From: a virus
Reading direction: 5' to 3' (one strand)
Virus record (IMG/VR): IMGVR_UViG_3300023184_000263
Coordinates: 1 to 40,067 of that record
Length of the DNA: 40,067 nt
The position numbers were made by a program, and so were the translations under genes. Of this stretch, positions 6,421-13,620 are shown one piece after another. The notes under the pieces are model-generated. The model saw nothing but the letters and a program-made list of their open reading frames with translations. It ran no database searches and was not told the origin of the DNA. Numbering within the stretch: position 1 is the first letter of the stretch; each line of letters opens with the position of its first letter.

Positions 6421-7050
6421 TTAAAAAGGATTTGATGGTGTGTTTTGTTTTAATTCCTCTATTTGTTTTTGTAACTCTTTTATTGTATCTACCATTGAAC
6501 CATGTGTATATGTGTTACTACCATTAGTGTAAACAATATTATTTCCATTTGTAGTTATACCAATTGAATGACTATTAAATGTTGGTGCTGATAGTAATTG
6601 TGTGCTTAACATTTCATCAATTAGTTCCTCATACCTTATTCTAAATAAACTCACGGTTCTAATATCAACTAATTCTATTTTATGTTTTATAACCAAACCA
6701 TTACCATCCAATAATTTAAGTATGTGTTTATCATATCCATTACCATCAATTAACAATTCTAAATGCCACTTTGGTTTTTGTGGTAAGTTTAAATTCAATA
6801 CATCTGCATAATACATATTTCCAGGGGCATTATGTATTGGATTAACACATGTATAACCTTTATATGTAAAACCACTAATCTTATCCCAATTCTTAATCTT
6901 CATAGGTTTCTTTAATTTACTTTTATTTGTTGGTACATCTTTGCCACCCCACACTCCTAAATGACAACTGATATGGTCATAATTAACTAAGTAATCATAC
7001 TCCACATTAGAGGTATCACTACCACATATACTACATACCCAAGGATTCAT
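6421..7050 (-). CDS. Zinc-ribbon, LTIKN-like domain and coiled coil
   Basis: A 209-residue, three-part protein. Residues 1-30 hold MNPWVCSICG with a later His/Cys pair (HISCH), probably a zinc-binding knuckle. Residue 50 starts MKIKNWDKISG, which resembles the LTIKN family N-terminus and is followed by a ~100-residue beta-rich domain with W-H-L and Y-D-K strands. A low-complexity Asn/Gly/Thr stretch then leads to a C-terminal heptad helix (MVDTIKELQKQIEELKQN). It parallels the ribbon-family fusion at 4079-4552. Function unknown. Confidence 0.72.
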   Translation of the reverse strand: MNPWVCSICGSDTSNVEYDYLVNYDHISCHLGVWGGKDVPTNKSKLKKPMKIKNWDKISGFTYKGYTCVNPIHNAPGNMYYADVLNLNLPQKPKWHLELLIDGNGYDKHILKLLDGNGLVIKHKIELVDIRTVSLFRIRYEELIDEMLSTQLLSAPTFNSHSIGITTNGNNIVYTNGSNTYTHGSMVDTIKELQKQIEELKQNTPSNPF

Positions 7051-7261
7051 TTCGTTTTGTTTTGTATAATGCTACTAAATGAATTACTAATATTGTACTA
7101 TTCACCACTATAACCGGATTATCATTTCGTATAATTCCGTATGACATCCATAATATACAACCTACCGAATTTAATATTCTTAGTAAGTTCATATTCTTAG
7201 CCATCATTGATATTAATGTAATGATTGTAGCCACATATCCTAGTATTTCTATTGTATTCAT
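7031..7261 (-). CDS. YgjV-like / SemiSWEET-like membrane protein
   Basis: Start chosen at ATG 7261 (MNTIEILGYVA, 76 residues), because the longer frame from 7297 reads through a promoter and terminator. Three hydrophobic segments are visible, with the pattern LRxLNSVGCxxWxxYG then N-D-N-PVxxVNxxxxxIHxxxLYK. That pattern is shared by YgjV-type inner-membrane proteins and related three-helix SemiSWEET sugar carriers. It heads the 7261-4079 transcript, five bases after the -7 box. A transport role is inferred by family resemblance only. Confidence 0.65.
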   Translation of the reverse strand: MNTIEILGYVATIITLISMMAKNMNLLRILNSVGCILWMSYGIIRNDNPVIVVNSTILVIHLVALYKTKRNESLGM

Positions 7262-7266
7262 ATACT

Positions 7267-7298
7267 TAAAGATACGAAAAATTACCCATTTTACCAAA
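7267..7298 (-). promoter_or_regulatory. Bacteroidetes-type promoter, near-leaderless
   Basis: Minus strand: TTTG (7298-7295), 20-nt spacer starting GTAA, then TATCTTTA (7274-7267). The ATG at 7261 is 5 nt further on, so the mRNA has almost no leader. The T tract of the preceding terminator overlaps the TTTG. Confidence 0.85.
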
Positions 7299-7324
7299 GA
7301 AAAAGGGTACTTTTTATGTACCCC
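7296..7324 (-). terminator. Rho-independent terminator
   Basis: Minus strand: GGGTAC (7323-7318), loop ATAAAAA, GTACCC (7310-7305), then TTTTTCTTT. A perfect 6-bp stem with extra G-C closure. It ends the 8645-7371 transcript. Confidence 0.9.
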
Positions 7325-7370
7325 TTACTGCTATTGACTTGCATGGCATGCAATATATTAAATATTTTTG

Positions 7371-7562
7371 TTATATGTACTGTTTGCACCTTTCTATTGA
7401 TTCGTTTTCTGCTCTTGCTTTTGCTCTATACATTATTCTAACAATAGCACCTAATTGTTCATCGGTTAAATCATCATCTAATATTATTTCTTTACGAATT
7501 AATAATGTTTCTTTAGCTTCCTCTGCCCATGCTATTATTTCTTTTGCGTAATGTTTTTCCAT
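7371..7562 (-). CDS. Small helical acidic protein
   Basis: Start at ATG 7562 (MEKHYAKEIIAWAEEAK, 63 residues), one base after the upstream stop. The longer start at 7583 adds seven residues inside the neighbour. It is almost wholly helical, with an LDDDLTDEQLGAIVRIMYRAKARAE centre resembling a small helix-turn-helix or three-helix bundle. The last gene before a strong terminator. Function unknown. Confidence 0.68.
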   Translation of the reverse strand: MEKHYAKEIIAWAEEAKETLLIRKEIILDDDLTDEQLGAIVRIMYRAKARAENESIERCKQYI

Positions 7563-7563
7563 A

Positions 7564-7824
7564 TTAATTAAACCATTTATCAAATTCAGTTGGCTCTGGT
7601 CTGTCTACTTTCTTTGTTATCTTTCTTGTTTTTACAAAAGGTTCATCACTCTTAACACCATCCATTTGTTTAGGGTTTGATTTCTTTACCTTTACCTTTT
7701 CTGGATTCAATTCTGCTCTTAATTGAATTTTCTCTCGCATAGTTAAATCTGTCATTCTATGGTATTGTTTTAAATCCAATGCCGATTCAACTATATAATA
7801 TCCTTCCTTATCTTGCTTCAACAT
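7564..7824 (-). CDS. Basic, low-complexity small protein
   Basis: Eighty-six residues: a compact start (MLKQDKEGYYIVESALDLKQYHRMTDLTMREKIQL), then a disordered Lys/Pro-rich tail (KVKVKKSNPKQMDGVKSDEP..KITKKVDRPEP) and an aromatic end (EFDKWFN). A terminal acidic-aromatic peptide after a disordered linker resembles short protein-docking tails of ssDNA-binding proteins, but no OB-fold is visible. It overlaps the upstream gene by 17 nt. Function unknown. Confidence 0.65.
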   Translation of the reverse strand: MLKQDKEGYYIVESALDLKQYHRMTDLTMREKIQLRAELNPEKVKVKKSNPKQMDGVKSDEPFVKTRKITKKVDRPEPTEFDKWFN

Positions 7825-8089
7825 TTGTTTCGGTTTTAGTCATTTGTTTATGTATTCTCGCTGCTATTTCATATTGCTCATTCTCTACACATACCGCTAA
7901 CATATCAGGTAACATACTTTCATCAAATTCTAATTGGTTTTGTTCATCTGTATTTTGATTATATAATGCAATCAATTCATTCATTACTCCTTCCATAAAC
8001 TCACTATCCTTTAATGTGTTTATAAGTTGCTGCATAAATACTTTTCTTATTTCACCATCCCCTTTGTGTTTGTTACGTCTACTTTTCAT
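7808..8089 (-). CDS. Small protein with UVR-like motif
   Basis: Ninety-three residues: basic start (MKSRRNKHKGDGEIRKV), helices, then LAVCVENEQYEIAARIHKQM. This last stretch follows the pattern of the UvrB/UvrC interaction motif (acidic-x-Y/F-E-x-A-A-x-hydrophobic-R/H). The UVR motif mediates helix-hairpin contacts between repair proteins and also occurs in Clp adaptors such as McsA. The match is to a short motif only, so the function is unproven. Confidence 0.62.
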   Translation of the reverse strand: MKSRRNKHKGDGEIRKVFMQQLINTLKDSEFMEGVMNELIALYNQNTDEQNQLEFDESMLPDMLAVCVENEQYEIAARIHKQMTKTETNVEAR

Positions 8090-8090
8090 A

Positions 8091-8645
8091 TTAGCTATTG
8101 GTTGTATCGGTTAATGGAACTATTGATTGTCTATTGTTATCACCATCGGTTATAACTCTGATTGAATTGATTTCAGCTAAATCCGTTAAAGTGACCTTTT
8201 CTATATTAATACCCCATTCAGCTACTTTTTTACCAATCTTTTCGGTCAGTTCAACTTCGATATCAACCAGGTCTTCCCAATTTCTTTCCTCAATAATTTC
8301 TCTAATCATTGCACCGGTAGTGTCTACTAATACATCAGTAGGGTGAGACAATTTAGTCAAGAATAAATATGTATCTTTAATATCATATCTTACAATTGCC
8401 CTAACTACTATGTTTCTATAATCTAATGATGTAATTGATTGTGGATGTAAGTGTATTGATTGTGTTACTACCGTCTGATGCCATACTGAATCTACAAATG
8501 GTATTTTCCAATGTAATCCTGGATCTTTTATATCCTCAAACTTACCGAATCGTAATACTAATGCTTTTTCCCACATATCCACTACGAATACGGGTGACAT
8601 TGAATGTCCAAATTGTTGTATTACCGCTATTAATTTATCAAACAT
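8091..8645 (-). CDS. SPFH/Band 7 domain protein
   Basis: A 184-residue protein of the stomatin/prohibitin/flotillin/HflKC group. After a short N-terminal helix come the family strands VVDMWEKALVLRFGKFEDI, DPGLHWKIPFVDSVW, the SLDYRNIVVRAIVRYDI strand and the DLVDIEVELTEKIGKKVAEWGINIEKVTLTDL helix-strand. No clear transmembrane span precedes the domain, unlike HflK. Such proteins assemble into membrane rings and modulate proteases such as FtsH. It begins a transcript and is one of two SPFH genes in the window. Confidence 0.85.
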   Translation of the reverse strand: MFDKLIAVIQQFGHSMSPVFVVDMWEKALVLRFGKFEDIKDPGLHWKIPFVDSVWHQTVVTQSIHLHPQSITSLDYRNIVVRAIVRYDIKDTYLFLTKLSHPTDVLVDTTGAMIREIIEERNWEDLVDIEVELTEKIGKKVAEWGINIEKVTLTDLAEINSIRVITDGDNNRQSIVPLTDTTNS

Positions 8646-8659
8646 ATCCTTATTTTATA

Positions 8660-8691
8660 TAAAGATACAATAAATTACTGAAACTACCAAA
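8660..8691 (-). promoter_or_regulatory. Bacteroidetes-type promoter
   Basis: Minus strand: TTTG (8691-8688), 20-nt spacer starting GTAGTTTC, TATCTTTA (8667-8660). The SPFH gene starts 14 nt downstream of the box. Confidence 0.87.
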
Positions 8692-8693
8692 TG

Positions 8694-8804
8694 TTATTGT
8701 GATTTTCTATTTTTAGCTTTCACATCAATCGTACCTTTTGTATTGGTTTTACGAACTGAATTATTAGATACTACTTTGTTCTGCTTCTTCTTGTCCGACT
8801 TCAT
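8694..8804 (-). CDS. 36-residue basic peptide overlapping its upstream gene
   Basis: ATG at 8804 reads MKSDKKKQNKVV, continues through SNNSVRKTNTKG and ends KAKNRKSQ with a stop at 8694-8696, immediately before the next promoter. It overlaps the 3' end of 8764-9033 by 41 nt in another frame. It is rich in Lys, Arg and Asn and lacks hydrophobic residues, so it is probably disordered and could bind nucleic acid. The position (the only frame filling this gap) supports it. Chance remains possible. Confidence 0.45.
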   Translation of the reverse strand: MKSDKKKQNKVVSNNSVRKTNTKGTIDVKAKNRKSQ

Positions 8805-9033
8805 TATGTTCTGCAATAGGATGTCCTTTTGGCTCATTGATTTGCTCATATTCTAAATCTTGTATTGTTTCTAAAAATATATAATCGTTGGATGTTTTAG
8901 GTCTTAATATATAATCTGCTTTGTAATATTCTTTTGCTAAATCCAAATCCTTTATTCGTTCACCATTAATTGTTTTTTTAACGATATATAATTTATCATT
9001 AAACCTCATCAATTGTCTATTGAATTGAAACAT
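8764..9033 (-). CDS. Small soluble protein
   Basis: Eighty-nine residues: MFQFNRQLMRFNDKLYIVKK strand pair, KDLDLAKEYYKADYILRPK helix-strand, and an acidic tail (EHNEVGQEEAEQSSI). No metal, membrane or nucleotide motif. The KADYIL...DYIFLE repeat suggests a compact beta-alpha fold. It shares a transcript with 9043 and 9307. Function unknown. Confidence 0.68.
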   Translation of the reverse strand: MFQFNRQLMRFNDKLYIVKKTINGERIKDLDLAKEYYKADYILRPKTSNDYIFLETIQDLEYEQINEPKGHPIAEHNEVGQEEAEQSSI

Positions 9034-9042
9034 ATTATTTTT

Positions 9043-9303
9043 TTAAATGTACCACAAAGAATCATTGTGTTTTTTAAATCTAAAATCTAAAATCACATCT
9101 CCCATTTGTATTTTATATAATTCAAATACATCATCAATGGATAACCCAATCATATCCTTACCTTCCCAATCCATCAATTCTATTCTATGTATTTGACCTC
9201 TGCCATCTTTTGATACTTTAAAATTAAACTTTGTACCATTATATTCACCTGTATAGTTTTGTAACAAAAAATTGTGAGTATCATTTAATATTAATCCTTC
9301 CAT
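9043..9303 (-). CDS. Small soluble protein
   Basis: Eighty-six residues. Beta-rich, with NGTKFNFKVSKDGRGQIHRIEL, a DWEGKDMIGLSIDDVFELYKIQMGD helix region and DFRFKKH-DSLWYI at the end. The W-E-G...V-F-E-L pattern is common in phage small proteins of unknown role. A very remote relation to the LTIKN family is conceivable but the start signature is missing. Confidence 0.66.
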   Translation of the reverse strand: MEGLILNDTHNFLLQNYTGEYNGTKFNFKVSKDGRGQIHRIELMDWEGKDMIGLSIDDVFELYKIQMGDVILDFRFKKHNDSLWYI

Positions 9304-9306
9304 AAC

Positions 9307-9504
9307 TTATTTTTTTTCTTTTGCTTTTTGTTCTGCTAAATAGTCACCTAATACTTTACTACCTCGTTTAGATGTCATTAATTCCTGCTGCGAAACTCTT
9401 ATACCATTACGATATACTCGTAATTCTAAATCCTCACCATTTTTTAACATAAAGAAATGATATTCAGGTTTAAAGAATTGCTTTATTTTTCTAAATATAT
9501 TCAT
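9307..9504 (-). CDS. Small basic protein
   Basis: Sixty-five residues: amphipathic start (MNIFRKIKQFFKPEYHFF), strands LKNGEDLELRVYRNGIRVS, and a Lys-rich helical end (LAEQKAKEKK). The N-terminal basic-aromatic helix could lie on the membrane. It is the first gene after a near-leaderless promoter, 4 nt from the -7 box. Function unknown. Confidence 0.68.
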   Translation of the reverse strand: MNIFRKIKQFFKPEYHFFMLKNGEDLELRVYRNGIRVSQQELMTSKRGSKVLGDYLAEQKAKEKK

Positions 9505-9508
9505 ATTC

Positions 9509-9540
9509 TAAATATACAATAAGTTATTGATTATACCAAA
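9509..9540 (-). promoter_or_regulatory. Bacteroidetes-type promoter, near-leaderless
   Basis: Minus strand: TTTG (9540-9537), 20-nt spacer starting GTAT, TATATTTA (9516-9509). ATG at 9504 follows after 4 nt. Confidence 0.85.
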
Positions 9541-9571
9541 CAAAAATAGGGGTATTTTTAGTTACCCCTGT
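9541..9571 (-). terminator. Rho-independent terminator
   Basis: Minus strand: AGGGGTA (9569-9563), loop ACTAAAAA, TACCCCT (9554-9548), then ATTTTTG. A perfect 7-bp stem ending the transcript of 9593-9829. Its T tract abuts the next TTTG box. Confidence 0.9.
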
Positions 9572-9592
9572 TTTAATATAAAAAAGTTTTTA

Positions 9593-9829
9593 TTATACTA
9601 TTTCTTTGAAATTAGCATCAAAGTTTTGCACATCTATTTCATTTGTAGAATCAATATAAAATTGAATTACATCTGGATTAGCCTGCATAATTTCATGCAT
9701 TAATTCTCTCTTTGGTGCACATACTTTGAAGTCACCATCTTTTTCTTCGGTTTGTACATTATCTAAATCAAGATCAGCTATGTTAAATGTGCCGTTTGAA
9801 AATAAAAATACTTTAATTAAGTCGCCCAT
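9593..9829 (-). CDS. Small acidic protein with Shine-Dalgarno site
   Basis: Seventy-eight residues, acidic (pattern DLDLDNVQTEEKDGDFKV, helix MHEIMQANPDVIQFYIDS, end DANFKEIV). Unlike nearly every neighbour it has a good AAGGAG site 8 nt before its ATG and a 43-nt gap to the upstream gene, and it is followed at once by a strong terminator. This suggests separate, strong translation. Function unknown; an inhibitor or DNA mimic would fit the charge but is speculation. Confidence 0.72.
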   Translation of the reverse strand: MGDLIKVFLFSNGTFNIADLDLDNVQTEEKDGDFKVCAPKRELMHEIMQANPDVIQFYIDSTNEIDVQNFDANFKEIV

Positions 9830-9837
9830 TGTTAATT

Positions 9838-9845
9838 TCTCCTTT
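9838..9845 (-). promoter_or_regulatory. Shine-Dalgarno sequence
   Basis: Minus strand AAAGGAGA, 8 nt before the ATG at 9829. Notable because other starts in this window have only A/T-rich leaders or TAATATG junctions, as usual for Bacteroidetes. Confidence 0.7.
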
Positions 9846-9872
9846 GTTTTATATAAATATATGATTTTAATA

Positions 9873-10604
9873 TTATAACGTAACTACGCCACGTTTTTGT
9901 ACAACTTTTGTTGCACAATCATTTGCATATTCAATACTAACTTCTATACTTTTTGTTTTTAAATAACTTACAACTAATGCCGCCATAAAGGTATCACCGG
10001 CGCCACTTAAGTCCCTTACTTCGATATCATTATTAACAGGATAAGTAACGCCATCATACATTGCCCCACGTTCACTCATTGTAACTATCAATTTATCACT
10101 CCACATTTCATATGTTTGACCTTTACAATTTTCCCATTCAACTTCATTTATTTTAATGAATGTAAATCCACTCATTTCAGGTCCTAATGGTTTCTTTGTA
10201 TCTATGAAAGTTAATGGGTGTGAATCACTAATCATTTTTAAATCTGCTAATGTTAGAAATCCCTTATCATAGTCACTTACAATAACTGCATCGTAATCGT
10301 TGAACGGAACTCTTTTCACATCAAATGAATTGCTAACCTTATCATTACTATCAATTCTGATAATCATATGGTTTGCCTTTTCTTCTACATATCTTGTCTT
10401 TGTGATTTGTTCTTTATTTGTAACCAACTCAACCTTCTCTGCTCCCAATGATTTGAGGTTTGCCACCACATTACCACTCATACCCATATTAGTAATTGTT
10501 CTACTTGGTTCAAAGATTGGTACGGGTCCTTCAGGACATAATCTTTTACAATAACCATATACAAATACATCAGTACAACTATCACCAATAACTAAAACTT
10601 TCAT
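9873..10604 (-). CDS. PfkB sugar kinase, HldE/RfaE-type heptose kinase
   Basis: A 243-residue ribokinase-fold enzyme. RfaE/HldE signatures are present: GDSCTDVFVYGY at the start, CPEGPVPIFEP (23-33), the MGMSGNVVANLKSLGA glycine block (40-55), TRYVEEKANHMIIRID (70-85) and the catalytic SGAGDTFMAAL (200-210) with Asp204 as base. HldE kinase phosphorylates heptose 7-phosphate on the way to ADP-heptose for LPS. It lacks the adenylyltransferase domain and is shorter than typical 310-330-residue kinase domains. It overlaps the SGNH gene by 4 nt. Substrate in this phage is inferred. Confidence 0.87.
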   Translation of the reverse strand: MKVLVIGDSCTDVFVYGYCKRLCPEGPVPIFEPSRTITNMGMSGNVVANLKSLGAEKVELVTNKEQITKTRYVEEKANHMIIRIDSNDKVSNSFDVKRVPFNDYDAVIVSDYDKGFLTLADLKMISDSHPLTFIDTKKPLGPEMSGFTFIKINEVEWENCKGQTYEMWSDKLIVTMSERGAMYDGVTYPVNNDIEVRDLSGAGDTFMAALVVSYLKTKSIEVSIEYANDCATKVVQKRGVVTL

Positions 10605-11266
10605 AATAACGATTTCCTATAAGTATTAATATATTCAAAAAAATGATTAGCTATTCTTTGATGTCCTAACTCATTAAAATGTTTATCAATATTACCATTC
10701 GGTTCTATAATATGTTGGTCATCTGCTTCAGATTGCCATTTCGTATAAAATGAATAATTAGGGTTTGCGATTGTTGAATTAGGTGCCGGTATGTGTTTTA
10801 TAATTTCATTATATCTATTAAACTCTTCATGTGTTTGTCCTTCAACTGACCAACAATATAATTCAATATTATTGGTTTTACAATAATTCAAAATATGTTT
10901 TATAAACCAATTAAAAATATAATCTTTTATTAAATTACTAACGCCATCTACACTTCCATTATGTTCATTTTTAATATAAGATTTTAAATCACTTAATTGT
11001 GCGGTTAATGGGAATACACAATACCTATCATAAAATGTAAATTGAAATAATATAGCATCACCTTTTTTTATTTCATCTTTATTATCTAAAAAGTGTAATA
11101 TCGATGTCCAATTACATCTTGCTGGTTTTGCACTATTAATACATTCTAATCCTAATTTATCTGCCAATATGAATGGAAATATAATTTCATTCTCATAAAA
11201 ACCACTGCCATTCATACCAGTAGATAACGAACAGCCAAATACCCAAAGTTTATTTCTCATATTCAT
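10601..11266 (-). CDS. SGNH/GDSL-like hydrolase
   Basis: A 221-residue protein. The N-terminal strand LWVFGCSLSTGMNG carries the block I Gly-x-Ser (Ser13). A block with Gly and Asn lies at PARCNWTSI, and the C-terminus has IDKHFNELGHQRIANHFFEYI, the usual D-x-x-H region with catalytic His. Such enzymes de-esterify sugars (for example O-acetyl groups). In this neighbourhood, with heptose kinase and glycosyltransferase-like genes, a glycan target is likely. Start 11266 or 11260 (two ATGs); both overlap the small upstream gene. Confidence 0.72.
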   Translation of the reverse strand: MNMRNKLWVFGCSLSTGMNGSGFYENEIIFPFILADKLGLECINSAKPARCNWTSILHFLDNKDEIKKGDAILFQFTFYDRYCVFPLTAQLSDLKSYIKNEHNGSVDGVSNLIKDYIFNWFIKHILNYCKTNNIELYCWSVEGQTHEEFNRYNEIIKHIPAPNSTIANPNYSFYTKWQSEADDQHIIEPNGNIDKHFNELGHQRIANHFFEYINTYRKSLL

Positions 11267-11396
11267 CGTAATTTAAGAAATCTTCACCTTTGTAATCAGG
11301 ATGATTTTCTTTCATATAATCAATTCCCCTTACCCAAAAAAATGAAACGATTGCAGCCAATAAAGCACTGCAACCGATTCCTATAACATAACTCAT
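11250..11396 (-). CDS. 48-residue membrane peptide
   Basis: ATG at 11396 encodes MSYVIGIGCSALLAAIVSFFWV (one membrane helix), then RGIDYMKENHPDYKGED and an acidic end, stop at 11250-11252. It fills the gap between the phosphoesterase and SGNH genes and overlaps the latter by 17 nt, the usual arrangement here. Likely an N-out single-pass peptide with a cytoplasmic tail. Function unknown. Confidence 0.65.
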   Translation of the reverse strand: MSYVIGIGCSALLAAIVSFFWVRGIDYMKENHPDYKGEDFLNYDEYEK

Positions 11397-11405
11397 TATC
11401 ATATA

Positions 11406-12116
11406 TTATTTTTTTATTTCTATTGAACTCCAGTCATTAGTTTCAGTGTCCCATATCCATATTGGATTTGCCAATACATAACGAATGTTTAATAGTGATG
11501 CATTCAAACTTATCATACCTTCTAACGGCACTTCGGTTTCTTCCTTAATCATTCCACCACATTCATGTATGTGTCCAAATACGTGGACCTTAGGGTGTAT
11601 GTCGTTGATTCTATACGCTAGCATCTCGCAACCAACATTATAGTTACCTCTTACACTCACATCAAATCTACCATATCTAGGTGTATGTGTCACTAACAAA
11701 TCTACACTTCCGTCCGTTGGAACTTTTTGCCATACTTCATCTAACTCTGCGTTTCTATGTTTCATAAATGCCCACATACCAAATACAGGAGACCATGGAC
11801 TACCATAGATACCAATACCATCAATGTTTATAAAACTATCCTCTAAATAGGTAACTCCATAATTGTTTGCCAATAACCAATTACGCCTATCCATTTGTTG
11901 TAATACAAAATCATGATTTCCCGCTACTAATACTTTATGTTTTGAATTTTGTTTGCTAAACCAATTCATAAACAAATCGGTTTCTTCAAACTCACCATAA
12001 CGAGTACAGTCCCCACTATGTACAATAATATCTACATAGGGTAACTCACCATATAATTCAGTAATCTCAAGGTGTCTACCATGCGTGTCACTTAGAAACA
12101 TTATTTTCATAACCAA
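11406..12116 (-). CDS. Calcineurin-like metallophosphoesterase
   Basis: A 236-residue enzyme with the full metallophosphoesterase motif set: FLSDTHG (about 7-13), VHSGDCTRYGE (about 31-41), VAGNHDF (about 63-69), VTHTPRYG and FGHIHECGG. These bind two metal ions and the phosphate. The layout matches the compact MPPED/239FB-like group that acts on nucleotide or small phosphoester substrates. The start may be the third codon (12110). It overlaps the glycosyltransferase-like gene by 29 nt. Substrate unknown. Confidence 0.92.
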   Translation of the reverse strand: MVMKIMFLSDTHGRHLEITELYGELPYVDIIVHSGDCTRYGEFEETDLFMNWFSKQNSKHKVLVAGNHDFVLQQMDRRNWLLANNYGVTYLEDSFINIDGIGIYGSPWSPVFGMWAFMKHRNAELDEVWQKVPTDGSVDLLVTHTPRYGRFDVSVRGNYNVGCEMLAYRINDIHPKVHVFGHIHECGGMIKEETEVPLEGMISLNASLLNIRYVLANPIWIWDTETNDWSSIEIKK

Positions 12117-13242
12117 TTTTATTTATTAATTCTTTAATTATTAGATTGTTATCGTTAAACGAATCCATCATTATTTCAAAATTTATATTTAATTTTCTCT
12201 GCACATTTTCACTAAAATATATATTTTCAACTTCAACCAATGATAATTTATTAAAGTTTTCTAATGCTGTAATAAATTTATTCATTCTTTCTACTTCACC
12301 ACATTCATCCCAATTTTCATCTAACCCAAACACATCTTCGAATGTTTGTATTCCATGTGAACGCAATGCTTTGTTATAACCACGTACATTAATTAATAAT
12401 GGTATTGTTTTAAGCAAAAACGTTCTAACTGTTTTTTCTGTAAATCTTAAATCATCTTCGGTATCGTTGCTGGATTCTATTACAAATGAAACATATGAAT
12501 CTAATGTGTTAATGTTTATAATACTATTTGTTTCTTGTACATTATACTCAGTTACACAATGCCATTCTCGATCTTCATACGAAATAAATTCATTTTCCTT
12601 TGATTCTATATATGGTATATCCGGTTTAAGTTCTCTATATACCGATGAATATGCTTTTATTTTATCAACATATTCACTTGGTTTTCTTATACCACCAAAT
12701 ACGTTATCCATCATTATAAATGCGAATGTATTATATGAATCGGATAAATCAATATTTTGTTTTTTAACTAATTCAAATGCCTTTAATCTACGAGTATTTA
12801 TAGTTCTATTAAAAAAATTTAATTTTTTACTTCTTTTTTTATTTATATTTTCTTTTAAAAATTCTATATCAGAAAACTTAGATGTAAATGCACTATCTTT
12901 AAACCCAAATAATTTAGGTTTAAATGATAAATCATGTTCAATCGTATACGAATCTAGATGTGTTGTGCAAAAATAAATATTATGTAATGGATTTGATTCC
13001 CTTAATAAATTCAATCTTGGATGGTACGAAATACCTTCTTGATTTAAGAAAATCAGAAAATTTAATTTTATATTATAGTTCGGTAAATTACATATTTCTA
13101 AATAATTATTTGGGTCTTTTAATACAATTATAGCATTTTCTTCAAAAGTAATTTCATTTAATGCAGAATGTACTTTTACAATTTCTACGTTTTCATATGA
13201 ATTACTAAATGAAAGAACTCCACAATGATTATATATTTTCAC
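12088..13242 (-). CDS. Putative glycosyltransferase, phage type
   Basis: A 384-residue protein starting with GTG in a TAGTG overlap with the upstream stop. The N-terminal half has alternating strands and helices. At about 250-315 it reads SYVSFVIESSNDTEDDLRFTEKTVRTFLLKTIPLLINVRGYNKALRSHGIQTF. That is the pattern 'S-F/V-E-S...F-T/S-E-K...K-x-P-x-I/L...L...G-F/I-x-T-F' found in nucleotide-sugar transferases such as GT10-like enzymes. The same pattern recurs in 29375-30556, so the two are paralogous. Acceptor unknown; capsid, DNA or host glycan are possible. Confidence 0.62.
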   Translation of the reverse strand: MKIYNHCGVLSFSNSYENVEIVKVHSALNEITFEENAIIVLKDPNNYLEICNLPNYNIKLNFLIFLNQEGISYHPRLNLLRESNPLHNIYFCTTHLDSYTIEHDLSFKPKLFGFKDSAFTSKFSDIEFLKENINKKRSKKLNFFNRTINTRRLKAFELVKKQNIDLSDSYNTFAFIMMDNVFGGIRKPSEYVDKIKAYSSVYRELKPDIPYIESKENEFISYEDREWHCVTEYNVQETNSIININTLDSYVSFVIESSNDTEDDLRFTEKTVRTFLLKTIPLLINVRGYNKALRSHGIQTFEDVFGLDENWDECGEVERMNKFITALENFNKLSLVEVENIYFSENVQRKLNINFEIMMDSFNDNNLIIKELINKIGYENNVSK

Positions 13243-13442
13243 TATTGTATTTTTAAATCTTTGATAGTATCAACTATATCTGCCTCACTTTTATATATTT
13301 CTTTAACCTTATCCAAGGCTTCATTGTATGCTAATTCAGCTATCTTTGCCGCATCATCTAATTTAATATATGAAAATGTGTCACCATCTTTGTTCTTTAG
13401 CGATAAGAACCCGGTTGCTTTTATTTTGTTTTGCCAATTCAT
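13242..13442 (-). CDS. Small soluble protein
   Basis: Sixty-six residues: MNWQNKIKATGFLSLKNKDGDTFSYIKLDDAAKIAELAYNEAL then a coiled, charged helix to the end. The LDDAAKIAELAYNEALDKVKE pattern is a single long helix. Stop and next start share one base. Function unknown. Confidence 0.68.
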   Translation of the reverse strand: MNWQNKIKATGFLSLKNKDGDTFSYIKLDDAAKIAELAYNEALDKVKEIYKSEADIVDTIKDLKIQ

Positions 13443-13447
13443 AGGTA

Positions 13448-13618
13448 TTACTTTTTTGAATAAGTATTATCATTTGTAAGTTTTCGTAATAAATCTTGCT
13501 GACCTTTTGTAAAGTTACCTTTCTCGGTCAGGTGTTTATCCAATGATTCTAACAATTTAAGTTTACGTGTGAAATAATCTCTTGCTTGTTCTAATAATAA
13601 TCTATCGTATCTGCTCAT
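13448..13618 (-). CDS. 56-residue helical protein
   Basis: ATG at 13618 opens MSRYDRLLLEQARDYFTRKLKLLESLDKH, a long amphipathic helix, then LTEKGNFTKGQQDLLRKLTND and a Lys end, stop 13448-13450. It fits neatly between the two flanking genes (gaps of 5 and 2 nt). The first half could form a coiled coil. Function unknown. Confidence 0.68.
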   Translation of the reverse strand: MSRYDRLLLEQARDYFTRKLKLLESLDKHLTEKGNFTKGQQDLLRKLTNDNTYSKK

Positions 13619-13620
13619 AT

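Noticed and set aside
7262-7297. N-terminal extension of the YgjV-like protein
   Set aside because: The bases are the promoter of that gene; the ATG at 7261 follows the -7 box directly.
9854-9885. A promoter for the 9593-9829 gene at TATATTTA
   Set aside because: The -7-like box lacks any TTTG or related box 20 nt upstream, and AT-rich matches to TAnnTTTA are frequent by chance.
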